Below, in pieces: positions 55,604-64,000 of a stretch of DNA of 64,000 bases (its first letter is position 1; each line of letters starts with the position of its first letter). A model generated the notes under the pieces. That model had not been told where the DNA came from, did no database searches, and saw only the letters and a program-made list of their open reading frames with translations. The position numbers and the translations under genes were made by a program. Source of the stretch: Arthrobacter sp. Hiyo4 (GTDB lineage: Bacteria > Actinomycetota > Actinomycetes > Actinomycetales > Micrococcaceae); NCBI GenBank assembly GCA_002370555.1, contig AP014718.1, positions 1,054,001 to 1,118,000 on the forward strand, in the 5' to 3' direction.

Positions 55604-55670
55604 AGCAACGCGGGGTCAATTCCGACCCAAAGAACGCTCCGCATTGGGTGGGATGTGACCCCGCGTTGCT
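55604..55670. terminator. Second long palindrome of the AACGCGGGGTCA class
   Basis: AGCAACGCGGGGTCA (55604-55618) and its exact complement (55656-55670) form the stem; GACCCAA/TTGGGTG pair inside. It lies 12 bases beyond the stop of the oxidoreductase gene read on the minus strand and about 80 bases upstream of deoC. The outer arms are the same as in the element at 54453, while the centre differs, which points to a repeat family. Confidence 0.7.
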
Positions 55671-55682
55671 TTTAGCAGGAGG

Positions 55683-56545
55683 TCAGGCAGCCACAGCAAC
55701 GCGCTGTTCCACCGCTGATGTAGCCGTCATCAGCTGCGCGGCGCAGGCTCCGGCGGCAGAAGCCGCGGCGACCAGCAGTCCCAGCCGGACGCCGTCGAAC
55801 GCTGCGGCGTCACCAATCGCCCAGATGCCGGCGACCGATGTCCTGAAGTCCTTGCTGACGGCGATTCCGCCGTTTAGGGCGGTGGCGAGTCCGGCGCTGG
55901 CGGCGAGTCCATCGCGGGCAACCCGCTCTTCGGCCAGGACAACCAGGTCCCGTTCATGCTGCTGCCGTCCTCGAAGACAACCCCGGAGGCAGTCAGGCCT
56001 GAGCCGGCGACGGAGTGCACCACGGCGGCTGGCCGGACCGTTGTGCGGATGGGCCTTACGCCGCGGGCCCGCAGCACCGCTTCGGCCTGGCCCGCGGCAG
56101 CGCCGGTTCCCACGAGGATCCCCAGTGGCCGTCGGCCCAGTTCACGCGTCACTTCCTTGACGGCGTCGCCGATCCGGGCGGCGTCGTCGATTGTGGAGTA
56201 GCTCAGGCAGCGGCTGGCGCCCGCCACGGGGACGCGGCGGGCGCTGAGCCGGTGGCGATGACCAGTTCGTCGTAGCTGAGTTCCATGCCGTCGGCGGTGG
56301 TGACGGAGCGGTTCTCCGCGTCGATGAAGCTGGCTGGCTGGCCGAAGCGGACTGATACCTGCGGCAGTTCTGCGAGCTCCAGGAGTTCGGCGGGAGCGTC
56401 GTCCCGGTTACTGAGGATGGTGACGGTGCCGCGGAAGCGCGCACCGTCCAGCTGGCGGACCAGCGCCTGCGCGGCAGGCCCGGCCCCGGCAATGACGATG
56501 CGCGGAGCCGGGGAAACTGAGGTGGACGGTGCCGGAGCGGACATG
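55683..56545 (-). CDS. Small FAD-dependent NAD(P)/FAD oxidoreductase
   Basis: About 288 residues. The FAD motif IVIAGAGPAAQALVRQLDG, the ATG motif YDELVIATGSAPAASPV, an NAD-motif-like ILVGTGAAAGQAEAVLRARG and the C-terminal FAD motif TSVAGIWAIGDAAAF show a reductase similar to the N-terminal part of NirB or to ferredoxin/rubredoxin reductases. No redox-active CxxC is seen. It may serve electron transfer in nitrogen assimilation, given its place near nirB; this is inference. Two bases are missing, near 56231 and 55950. Confidence 0.8.
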
Positions 56546-56668
56546 TGCTGGCCTTTCGCTGGCGGCCGCTGGAGCGGCCGGGACTTCGTGATGAATCCCA
56601 GCGTAGGCGGCAGGTTTTTCAGGCGTGTTTCCCCGCTGTTGCTGGGAAAACGCCCTTTGTTCGCCAAC

Positions 56669-56685
56669 GTTTACCGGCCGGTAAC
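56669..56685. promoter_or_regulatory. Palindromic operator candidate upstream of the FAD oxidoreductase
   Basis: GTTTACCGGCCGGTAAC contains the perfect 14-base palindrome TTACCGGCCGGTAA. On the minus strand it reads GTTAC, six bases, then GTAAA, loosely like a GlnR a-site/b-site pair, 124 bases before the oxidoreductase ATG. The GlnR link is weak because the second half-site departs from GAAAC. Confidence 0.35.
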
Positions 56686-56749
56686 AAAACCCGTGACGCA
56701 CCTCTCAGTGCGCTCCGTAATGACACAAACGCGGCCGGAGACCGCCTCC

Positions 56750-57900
56750 CTAGACGCGGATCCGGTAACCCCGCTTGACCACCGTCTCCACCAGGCGGCC
56801 GTCCGGCAGCGAGGACCGCAGGCGGCTGACAGTCATGTCCAGGGCGTGGACCGAGCCCTTCAGTTCGAGCAGCTCGGAAAGCGATTCCCGGGAAAGCACG
56901 GCGCCACCGGCCCGAGGAGGGCACGCAGCAGCAGCAGGGCGCGGGCGCCAGCTCAACCTGCGCTCCGTCGACCCGGAGGCTGCGGCCGCGCAGCTCAAGG
57001 TTGCCGGACGCAGTGTCCAGCCGCCGCACATGGTTCAGGGCGAGGTGCTCGCACACGAGCCGGATGAGGGCGCCCATCCGGAACCGTTCCGGAACGAGCG
57101 GCGAGATACCGGCGTCGAGTAGTGGCTGGGCCGTGACGGGCCCCACCACTGCCGTGGTGACGTTGGACTTGAGGCTTTCGATGAGTTGCTTGTAGACGCC
57201 CATTTCGTGCGCTGTACTCCACACAGCGTCGACGGCGGGGGCGCTGGTGAAAGTGAGCACGTCCAGGTTGCCGCTGCACACAGCCTCGATGAGGCGCGGA
57301 AGCCGGTCCTCGCCGTCGGGCTTTACCCAGCGGTAGGGGTGACCGTCAGGACTGTGGCGCCGGACATCCGCAGGCGTTCCAGCTGCCGGACGTCCGTGTA
57401 GCCGTGCAGCTGCACGGCCACGGTCTTGCCGCGCACGCCTTCGGCGAGCAGCATGTCCACCAGTGTTGCGGTGGTTTCGTCGCTGCTGATTCCGACGTCG
57501 GCGAGTCCGGCCGCGCGGACGGCGCCGCGGGCTTTGGGGCCACGGACGAACATCCGGCACGCCCCGAGGGTTTCCAGCAGCTGCTCACCGATCCCAAAGG
57601 AATCGGCGGCTTCGCACCAGCGGCGCATGCCGTACGCCGTGGTGGCGATGCACAGGTCCGGGCGTGCGGCGATGATGGCCTCGGTGTCCTCGATGAGGCG
57701 GATGTCCTCCTGCACCGGGCGATCTTGAGGGCCGGCGCGTGCAGCACTTCCGCGCCGCGGCGTTCCAGGGCCTCGATGAGGTCCCGGGAGCGCCGGTGCG
57801 AGGTGACTCCGATGCGGAAGCCCTCCAGCGGGGAGTCCGCAGCCTCCGGTCCGGAGGTCTCTTCAGGCTGGGCAAGTTCAGCATGCGCCAGTGCGGTCAT
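56750..57900 (-). CDS. Uroporphyrinogen-III synthase fused to a winged-helix DNA-binding domain
   Basis: About 385 residues. The HemD half has FRIGVTSHRRSRDLIEALER, VAVQLHGYTDVRQLERLRMS and LTFTSAPAVDAVW. The C-terminal 90 residues are an OmpR-type winged helix (LLLLRALLGPGGAVLSRESL, VHALDMTVSRLRSSLPDGRL, VVKRGYRIRV). This fusion is known from actinobacteria near nitrite reductase genes and may link siroheme supply with regulation. Four bases are missing, near 57720, 57336, 56938 and 56908. It follows sumT by 14 bases in an operon with nirB. Confidence 0.85.
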
Positions 57901-57914
57901 GGGGGTCAATCCTT

Positions 57915-58948
57915 TCATGAACCGAGCAGCGAGGCCGCCAGCCGGTCGAGGTCGGCGGCGGCCTCAGCATGCCCGCGGTTGGCTTCCGCCACGCGAACCA
58001 CCTCGCCAATGACCAGCACAGCGGGATTGCTGCACCCGGCAGCGGCGGAGGTGATGGTGCCCAGGTCCGCGATGGTGGTGCGCTGGCCGGGGCGGTAACC
58101 GCGTTCGACGACGGCCATGGGCATGTCGGGGCGCATGCCGGCTTTGCGGAGCCCGGCCGCGAGCTGGTGCAGGGTGCCGATGCCCATCAGGACCACAATG
58201 GTGCCGCCCAGCCGGCCAGGTGCTTGTGCTCCTTTTCGGTCAGCGGCGCGTGGCCGGAGACCACGGTGAACATGTGGCTGACTTCGCGGTGGGTCACCGG
58301 GATCCCGGCGGCGGCCGGGACGGAGATCGCGCTGGTGACGCCGGAGATGACGCGGACCTTGACGCCCGCTGCCACGCAGGAGGCCACTTCCTCGCCGCCG
58401 CGGCCGAAGACGTAGGGGTCCCCGCCTTTGAGGCGGACCACGTTGTTGCCCGCGAGGGCGCTTTCGACCATGAGCTTCTCGATGTCCCCCTGGCTCACCT
58501 TGTGGTGGCCGGGCTTCTTGCCCACATCAACCAGTTCGGCCGAGGTCAGGTCCGGCAGGTCCTGGCAGGGAGCCAGCCGGTCATAGAAGACGATGTCGGC
58601 GTCACGCAGGGCCTTGATCGCAGCGACGGTGAGGAGTTCGGTGGTTCCGGGTCCGCCGCCCACCAGGGTGACATGGCCAGCGGGGCCGGCTCCCGGTTCG
58701 GCTGCCACCGGGATGCCGGTGGTGCGGCACCGCTCCAGCAGGGCCTCCCAGCCGGGCTGTCCGTCGTCGACCGCCGCCACCAGGAAGGGGCGTTCGGGCA
58801 GCGGACCGTCATGGCTTGCCCCCTGGGGGGTGCTGAGGCGGTAGACGACGGCGCCGGCGGCTTCGTAGCGGCGGACGGCCTGGCGGGCGGCGTGGTCGGA
58901 GCCGGTGACCAGGACTTCGCGGGCGGTGAGATCAATGCTGAGCTGCAT
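57915..58948 (-). CDS. cobA: Uroporphyrinogen-III C-methyltransferase (SUMT)
   Basis: About 345 residues. Makes precorrin-2, the precursor of siroheme, the cofactor of NirB. The methyltransferase part has VTLVGGGPGTTELLTVAAIK, DIVFYDRLA, VRLKGGDPYVFGRGGEEV and VISGVTSAISVPAAAGIPVT. An N-terminal region of about 100 residues shows a VLVTGSDHAARQAVRRY stretch like the siroheme synthase NAD domain, but shortened. One base is missing near 58215. ATG 58948 begins 2 bases after the nirB stop. Confidence 0.9.
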
Positions 58949-58950
58949 GG

Positions 58951-61578
58951 CTATACCTCGTTCTCGTCGCGGGGCCGCATGGGGATGGAGGCGCCGATCA
59001 GGACCTTGCCTTTTTCTTCCGGAGTGGCAGGGCGCATCTGGCCACGCTCGTCGGAGACGAAGGTGATGGAGTCATCCTTCTGGTCGGGCGCGTTGACGAA
59101 GGAACGGAACCGGCGCAGGCGCTCGGGGTCCTTCAGCGTGTCTGCCCACTCGTCCACGTAGGTGTCAACGTGCTTGGCCATGGCGGCTTCAAGTTCCTCG
59201 GCGATGCCCAGGGTGTCCTTGACCACCACGTCCTCGACGTGCTTGATGCCGCCGTCGAGCTCTTCCTGCCAGCGCGCGGTGCGCTGCAGGCGGTCCGCCG
59301 TGCGGATGTAGTACATGAAGTAACGGTCGATGTACTTGAGCAGGGTTTCGTCGTCGAGGTCCTTGGCCAGCAGTTGGGCGTGGGCCGGGGTGGCACCGCC
59401 GTTGCCGCCGACGTAGAGGTTCCAGCCGTCGGCCGTCGCGATCACACCCACGTCCTTGCCGCGGGCCTCGGCGCATTCGCGGGCGCAGCCGGAGACGCCC
59501 ATCTTGAGCTTGTGCGGGCTGCGGAGGCCGCGGTAGCGGAGCTCCAGCTGGATGGCCATGGCTACGGAGTCCTGGACACCGAAGCGGCACCAGGTAGAAC
59601 CGACACAGGACTTCACCGTGCGCAGGCTCTTGCCGTAGGCCTGGCCGGACTCGAAGCCGGCGTCCACCAGTTCCTTCCAGATTTCCGGAAGCTCTTCCAG
59701 CCGGGCACCGAACATGTCGATCCGCTGGCCGCCGGTGATCTTGGTGTACAGGTTGTACTTCTCGGCCACGGCGGCAATGACGCCGAGCTTTTTCGGGGTG
59801 ATTTCACCGCCGGCGATGCGGGGGACCACCGAGTATGTGCCGTCCTTCTGCATGTTGGCGAGGGCGCGGTCGTTGGTGTCCTGCAGGGTGCCCCGGCCGG
59901 CGTCCAGCACGTAGGCGCTGTTCTGGCTGGCCAGGATGTTGGCGATGGTCGGCTTGCAGATGTCGCAGCCGGCGCCGGTGCCGTACTTGGCCATGATCTC
60001 CTCGAAGGAGGTCAGTTCCAGGACGCGGATGGCGTCAAAGAGTTCCTGGCGGGACAGCTCGATGTGCTCGCAGAGGGCCTTGGAAACCTCGACGCCGGAC
60101 TTGGTGAGTTCGGTTTCCAGCAGCTTCTTGAGCATCGGGACGCAGGATCCGCAGCTGGTTCCGGCGCGGGTGCAGCCCTTGAGTTCGCCAAGTTCCTGGA
60201 CGGAGGCGTTGCCGTCGCAGGCGCCGCAGCCGTTGACGGTGTCGCGGATGGTTCCGGCGGACACGTTGTTGCAGGAGCACAGGATGGCGTCGTCCGGCAG
60301 TTCGGTGTCCGGGCGTCGCCGCCGCCGGCCGCCGAGAGGTACGCGCCGGGCTCGGCGCTGAGTTCGCGGCCCAGGAGCGGGCGGAGGCTGGTGTAGGGCT
60401 GGCGTCGCCCACAAAGATGCCGCCCAGGAGGGTCTTGGCGTCGTCGGTGGTGACGATTTTTTGGTAGACACCGCGGGCGGGGTCGGCGTAAACGATTTCG
60501 AGCGAGTGCTCGGTCTTGGCGAAGCCGTCGCCGAAGCTGGCTACGTCCACACCGGAGAGCTTCAGCTTGGTGGCGGTGTCGAAACCGGGGAAGGTGGCCT
60601 CGCCGCCGTGCAGGCGGTCGGCCACGATCTCTGCCATGGTGTTGGCAGGGGCAACCAGGCCCAGGCACATGCCTTCGAAGTTGGCCACCTCGCCGATGGC
60701 CCAGATTCCGTCGACCTCGGTGGCGCAGGAGTCGTCGATGACCACACCGCCGCGCTGGCCCAGGCTGAACACCTGTTCGTCGCCCTCGGCGGCGCGGAAG
60801 AGTTCGTCGCGGGGCCGGACGCCGATGGCTACGATCACCATGTCTGCATCGATGATGCGGCCGTCGGCCATAAGGACACCCGTCACCTGGCCCTCGTCGT
60901 CGGACAGGACTTCCGAGGGGAAGACACCGCCGTGGACTGCAAAGCCCTTGGCCTTGATGAGCCGGCCCATGGCCTGGCCCGCGCCTTCATCCAGCTGGGT
61001 GGCCATCAGCCACTGCGAACCGTCGATAACGATCGGGTTGGCGCCGAGCTGCTCCGTGCCGGCGGCCGATTCGAGCCCGAGGAGGCCGCCACCGATGGTG
61101 ACGGCATTGACCTTACGGCCGAGCTTTTCCGTGAGCTCGGTGATGGACTTGTTGATGGCCCAGACGTCTTCGAGCGTGCGGTAGACGTGGGTGAGCTCGT
61201 TGCCGGGGATGGGCAGGCGGGCGGCATTCGAGCCGGTTGCGACCACCAGGTCGTCGTATTCAAAGGTGTTGCCGGCGGCGGTTTCCACCGTCTTGGCTTC
61301 GGCGTTGATCTTCACCACGCGCTCGCCGGTCTTCAGTTCAAGGGAAGCGTGGTCCCACATCGATGCGGACCCCAGCGTCAGGTCGACACCCGTGTCCGTG
61401 AGGGCCTTGGAGAGGGCTACACGGTCATAAGGCAGGTGTGCTTCCTCCGTGAGGACCGTGACGTGCCAGCCTTCGAGGCCACGGGAATGCATGGCATCGG
61501 CGAAGCGGTGGGCGGCGGGCCGCCACCGGCGACGACGATGCGGCGCGTGTTCTCTGAGCTTGAAGTCTGTTCGGTCAC
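58951..61578 (-). CDS. nirB: Assimilatory nitrite reductase (NADH), large subunit NirB
   Basis: About 876 residues; reduces nitrite to ammonium. Order: FAD and NADH domain (GGPAAHRFADAMHSRGLEGW, VNAVTIGGGLLGLESAAGTE), a [2Fe-2S] BFD-like segment (ILCSCNNVSAGTIRDTVNGC, GTSCGSCVPMLKKLLE), then the siroheme/[4Fe-4S] domains with cysteines in VKSCVGSTWCRFGVQDS and MGVSGCARECAEARGKDVGV. GTG 61578 gives the family N-terminus. Three bases are missing, near 61518, 60397 and 60313; the last 500 residues are in one frame. First gene of nirB-cobA-hemD and divergent from nirD, with GlnR-like sites between. Confidence 0.95.
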
Positions 61579-61658
61579 TGTGGGCCTTTCGCATGGGCCG
61601 CAGACGGAATTCTGCGACCTTCTCTGACGAGGTATGCATTCAGACTAGGTAGTCGCAG

Positions 61659-61696
61659 TTTCGCTTCAGTTTCCCTTATGTTTCGTAGGCTTAACT
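61659..61696 (-). promoter_or_regulatory. GlnR-like binding array between nirB and nirD
   Basis: Read on the minus strand: GTTAA, then three GAAAC half-sites, each separated by exactly 6 bases, giving an 11-base period (about one helical turn). This matches the actinobacterial GlnR consensus GTnAC-n6-GAAAC repeated. The array lies 81-118 bases upstream of the nirB GTG and about 146 bases upstream of nirD, so it can serve both. GlnR activates nitrite/nitrate assimilation under nitrogen limitation in Streptomyces and mycobacteria. Confidence 0.75.
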
Positions 61697-61841
61697 TCTG
61701 CATCACGAACGCGTTTCCGATCGGGTGAGGTCTCTTTTACGCGCCGGACACATTCACTGCACGCCTTTGAAACACCCGTTGCCTAAATTGTTTGGTACGG
61801 CCATAAAGGTGGCCAATCAAGCACGGGGAGAGGAGCCGGAC

Positions 61842-62204
61842 ATGACGGCAACACTGGAACTTGGGGCGCTCGCCGCCGACACCGCGACCTGGCACCGGGT
61901 CTGCGCCGTGGACGAGCTTGAGCTTGCCTGGGGCGAAGCAGCCCTCATTGAAGGCCGCCAGGTGGCACTCTTCCGTACCGGCCCCAGTGAGGTTTTTGCG
62001 GTGGCCCAAGAAGATCCGGCCACCGGCGCCCACGTGATGGCCCGCGGCATTCTGGGTTCACGCGGCACACGCCCCACCATCGCTTCGCCGCTGCACAAAG
62101 AGGTCTACGACCTGGAAACCGGCGAATGCTTCGGAACTGCGGCGGTCCGCCTGGAAACGTTCAGCACCCGCATTTCCGACGGTTTCATCGAAGTCGAGGT
62201 CTAA
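61842..62204 (+). CDS. nirD: Nitrite reductase small subunit NirD
   Basis: Intact, 120 residues from ATG 61842, which has GGGGAGAGGAG just upstream; the frame is open from 61725 but that part is not NirD-like. Rieske-fold protein without the Rieske ligands, as usual for NirD: WHRVCAVDELELAWGEAALI, ALFRTGPSEVFAVAQEDP, TIASPLHKEVYDLETGECFG. It is transcribed away from nirB rather than following it, which is unusual. Confidence 0.92.
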   Translation: MTATLELGALAADTATWHRVCAVDELELAWGEAALIEGRQVALFRTGPSEVFAVAQEDPATGAHVMARGILGSRGTRPTIASPLHKEVYDLETGECFGTAAVRLETFSTRISDGFIEVEV

Positions 62205-62211
62205 CGACCCG

Positions 62212-63981
62212 TCAGAGCCCGAGGGCCTCGCGGACATCGTCGAGCACATTGTCCAGGGCAGTCCGGGCTGCCTGCCGGGCTTCCGGCAGCTCGGCCGCTG
62301 ACTCAACCGGGAGGATGACTTCCAGGTAGCACTTGAGTTTGGGCTCGGTGCCGCTGGGCCGGATGATGACCCGGGTTTCGTCCCGGGTCAGGTACAGCAG
62401 GCCATCGGTGGGCGGCAGGTGCTGGCTCCCTTCGGCCAGGTCCACGAAGGTTTCAACCGCGGACGAACCGAACGAATCGGGCGGGCTGACCCGGAGCCGG
62501 TTCATCATGGCGTCCAGCAGGCCCAGATCCGCCACCCGGATGCTCAGCTGGTCGCTGGCGTGCAGCCCGTGCTGAAGGTAGAGCTCGTCCAGGGTGTCGA
62601 AGATGGTTTTTCCGTCTGCCTTGGCGGCGGCAGCCAGTTCCACGATGAGGACAGCGGCGGAGATCCCGTCCTTGTCCCGGACCAGTTCAGGTGCAACGCA
62701 ATAGCCCAGGGCTTCCTCGTAGCCGTAAGCCAACCCGGGCACCCGGGAAATCCACTTGAACCCGGTCAGCGTTTCCTCATGCGCGTATCCTGCTGCAGCG
62801 GCGATGCGGGAGAGCAGGCGCGAAGACACAATCGAATTTGCGAAGACGCCGGCCCCTTCGCCAGTGGCTGCTTCAACCGTAACGCCGGAGGTTTCGTCGG
62901 AGCGGGGCGCCAGCCGGGCCACAATGTGTGCCCCCAGCAGCGCGCCCACCTCGTCGCCGCGCAGCATGCGCCACGCGCCGGTGTCAGGATCCTTCGCCGC
63001 CACTGCAGCGCGGTCCGCATCCGGATCGTTGGCCAGGACAATATCGGCGTCCACACGGGCCGCGGTCTCCAAGGCCAGGTCCAAAGCACCTGGTTCCTCC
63101 GGATTCGGAAAGTTCACCGTGGGAAAGTCGGGATCCGGCTCCGCCTGTTCGGCCACCAGAGTGACATCGGCAAAGCCGGCAGCATTCAGCACCGCCACGG
63201 CAGTCTCGCCGCCGACGCCGTGCATGGGCGTCAGGACAATCCGCAGGTCGCGGGACGGGAAGCGGGCCGCATCGGCGAGTGCCGCCGTCGCGCGTTCATA
63301 GTCCGCCGCAACCGACGGGTCCAGCACCGTCCAGCCGGCGGGGGCAAGCGTAATGGTTTCCAGGGCGCCCACGGCGTCGATCCGCGCGGCGATCCGGGCG
63401 TCGTAGGGCGCCACGATCTGCGCACCGCGGCCGCTGTCCTCCACGGCATGGCGGCCCAGGTACACCTTGTAGCCGTTGTCTTGCGGGGGATTGTGGCTTG
63501 CCGTCACCATCACACCGCCGTCGCAATCGAGGGCCCGCACGGCGAATGCGAGCAGCGGGGTGGGCAGCGCGGACGGCATCAGGAACGTTTCGATCCCGGC
63601 GGCCGTAAAGACGGCCGCCGTTTCCTCGGCGAAGATGTCGGAGTTATGGCGGGCGTCATAGCCGACGACGGCGCGTGGCCGGGTCTCCGGCGCAGCCTCA
63701 CCCACCGCACCAACCAGGAAGTCGGCGAGGCCGGCGGCGGCGCGGCGCACCACCACGCGGTTCATCCGGTTCGGCCCAGCGCCCAGGGCGGCGCGGAGGC
63801 CTGCGGTGCCGAACTGCAGCGTGCCGCTGAAGCTGTCGGCGAGCTCCTGTGACGCTGCGGGGGAGCCCTCCTCCGCGAGTTGCAGCAGCTCGGTGAGCTC
63901 TGCGGCTGTGGCGGGATCCGGATCTTGGGCCGCCCATTCACGGGCGTGGCTGAACAAGGAAGCGGCATCGGAGGACGTCAT
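62212..63981 (-). CDS. Phosphoglucomutase/phosphomannomutase family enzyme
   Basis: Intact, 589 residues. Four-domain phosphosugar mutase of the long type: LQFGTAGLRAALGAGPNRMN near the start, the phosphoserine loop GGVMVTASHNPPQDNGYKVY, the metal loop VLANDPDADRAAVAAKDP, the sugar-binding region LTGFKWISRVPGLAYGYEEA, and the phosphate-binding VIIRPSGTEPKLKCYLEV. Interconverts hexose 1- and 6-phosphates for glycogen and wall sugars; substrate preference cannot be read from sequence. Convergent with nirD, 7 bases apart. Confidence 0.93.
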   Translation of the reverse strand: MTSSDAASLFSHAREWAAQDPDPATAAELTELLQLAEEGSPAASQELADSFSGTLQFGTAGLRAALGAGPNRMNRVVVRRAAAGLADFLVGAVGEAAPETRPRAVVGYDARHNSDIFAEETAAVFTAAGIETFLMPSALPTPLLAFAVRALDCDGGVMVTASHNPPQDNGYKVYLGRHAVEDSGRGAQIVAPYDARIAARIDAVGALETITLAPAGWTVLDPSVAADYERATAALADAARFPSRDLRIVLTPMHGVGGETAVAVLNAAGFADVTLVAEQAEPDPDFPTVNFPNPEEPGALDLALETAARVDADIVLANDPDADRAAVAAKDPDTGAWRMLRGDEVGALLGAHIVARLAPRSDETSGVTVEAATGEGAGVFANSIVSSRLLSRIAAAAGYAHEETLTGFKWISRVPGLAYGYEEALGYCVAPELVRDKDGISAAVLIVELAAAAKADGKTIFDTLDELYLQHGLHASDQLSIRVADLGLLDAMMNRLRVSPPDSFGSSAVETFVDLAEGSQHLPPTDGLLYLTRDETRVIIRPSGTEPKLKCYLEVILPVESAAELPEARQAARTALDNVLDDVREALGL

Positions 63982-64000
63982 GCGGTCAACGCTATCGTCA

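Noticed and set aside
60461..61627. 388-residue open frame opposite nirB, and similar frames at 58220, 59170 and 62419
   Set aside because: All are antisense to clear genes and show low-complexity Gly/Ala/Val composition.

Overview
The window is high-GC actinobacterial chromosome. Its gene content and order point to Micrococcaceae, most likely Arthrobacter or Pseudarthrobacter; this is an inference from remembered family context, not from a database search. It is almost entirely chromosomal housekeeping: I see no insertion sequence, prophage, CRISPR array or rRNA, and one tRNA (Gln).

The feature that decides how the window must be read is single-base loss. About 34 of roughly 49 protein genes are broken by one or more -1 frameshifts, about 80 in total. 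Nearly all lie in short G or C runs, and the reading always resumes in another frame with family-typical protein. They hit genes that cannot be dispensed with (ispE, glmU, pth, ksgA) as well as mfd, nirB and purK, so I treat them as under-called bases in a draft assembly. Each broken gene is given as one CDS from real start to real stop, with approximate break positions.

Layout: (1) 1-8.5 kb: purK, a GtrA protein, a TIGR03089 protein, whiB, then a very large glycosyltransferase/membrane protein overlapping a DUF5719 gene. (2) 8.5-20 kb: metallopeptidase, DUF3499, Trm112, sahH, an L,D-transpeptidase, RDD and SpoIIM membrane proteins, a TIGR01906 membrane protein, an acyl-CoA ligase lacking its C-terminal domain, and the divergent pair mannosyltransferase/rsmI. 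(3) 20-33 kb: an aldehyde dehydrogenase, the moxR-DUF58-transglutaminase operon, then tatD, rpfB, ksgA, ispE and an ABC-F ATPase. (4) 33-46 kb: TetR, tRNA-Gln, glmU-prs, rplY, pth, two tandem large LuxR-type regulators, and sufS-sufU. (5) 46-55.6 kb: nhaA, small membrane and DUF2505 proteins, an SDR/DUF2867 protein, mfd, a membrane hydrolase, and deoC, with two related long palindromes. (6) 55.6-64 kb: a nitrite-assimilation block (nirB-sumT-hemD, an FAD oxidoreductase, divergent nirD) and a phosphosugar mutase.

Functional themes are cell-wall assembly and remodelling (glmU, L,D-transpeptidase, RpfB, glycosyltransferases, mannosyltransferase), methyl-cycle and RNA methylation (sahH, Trm112, rsmI, ksgA), isoprenoid supply (ispE), Fe-S assembly (sufSU) feeding siroheme/Fe-S nitrite reductase, and repair (mfd). 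The clearest regulatory signals are a GlnR-like array of four half-sites at 11-bp pitch between nirB and nirD, and a perfect palindrome lying on the -10 element of the whiB promoter. I did not find a convincing wholly new multigene system; the most unusual items are listed as findings.
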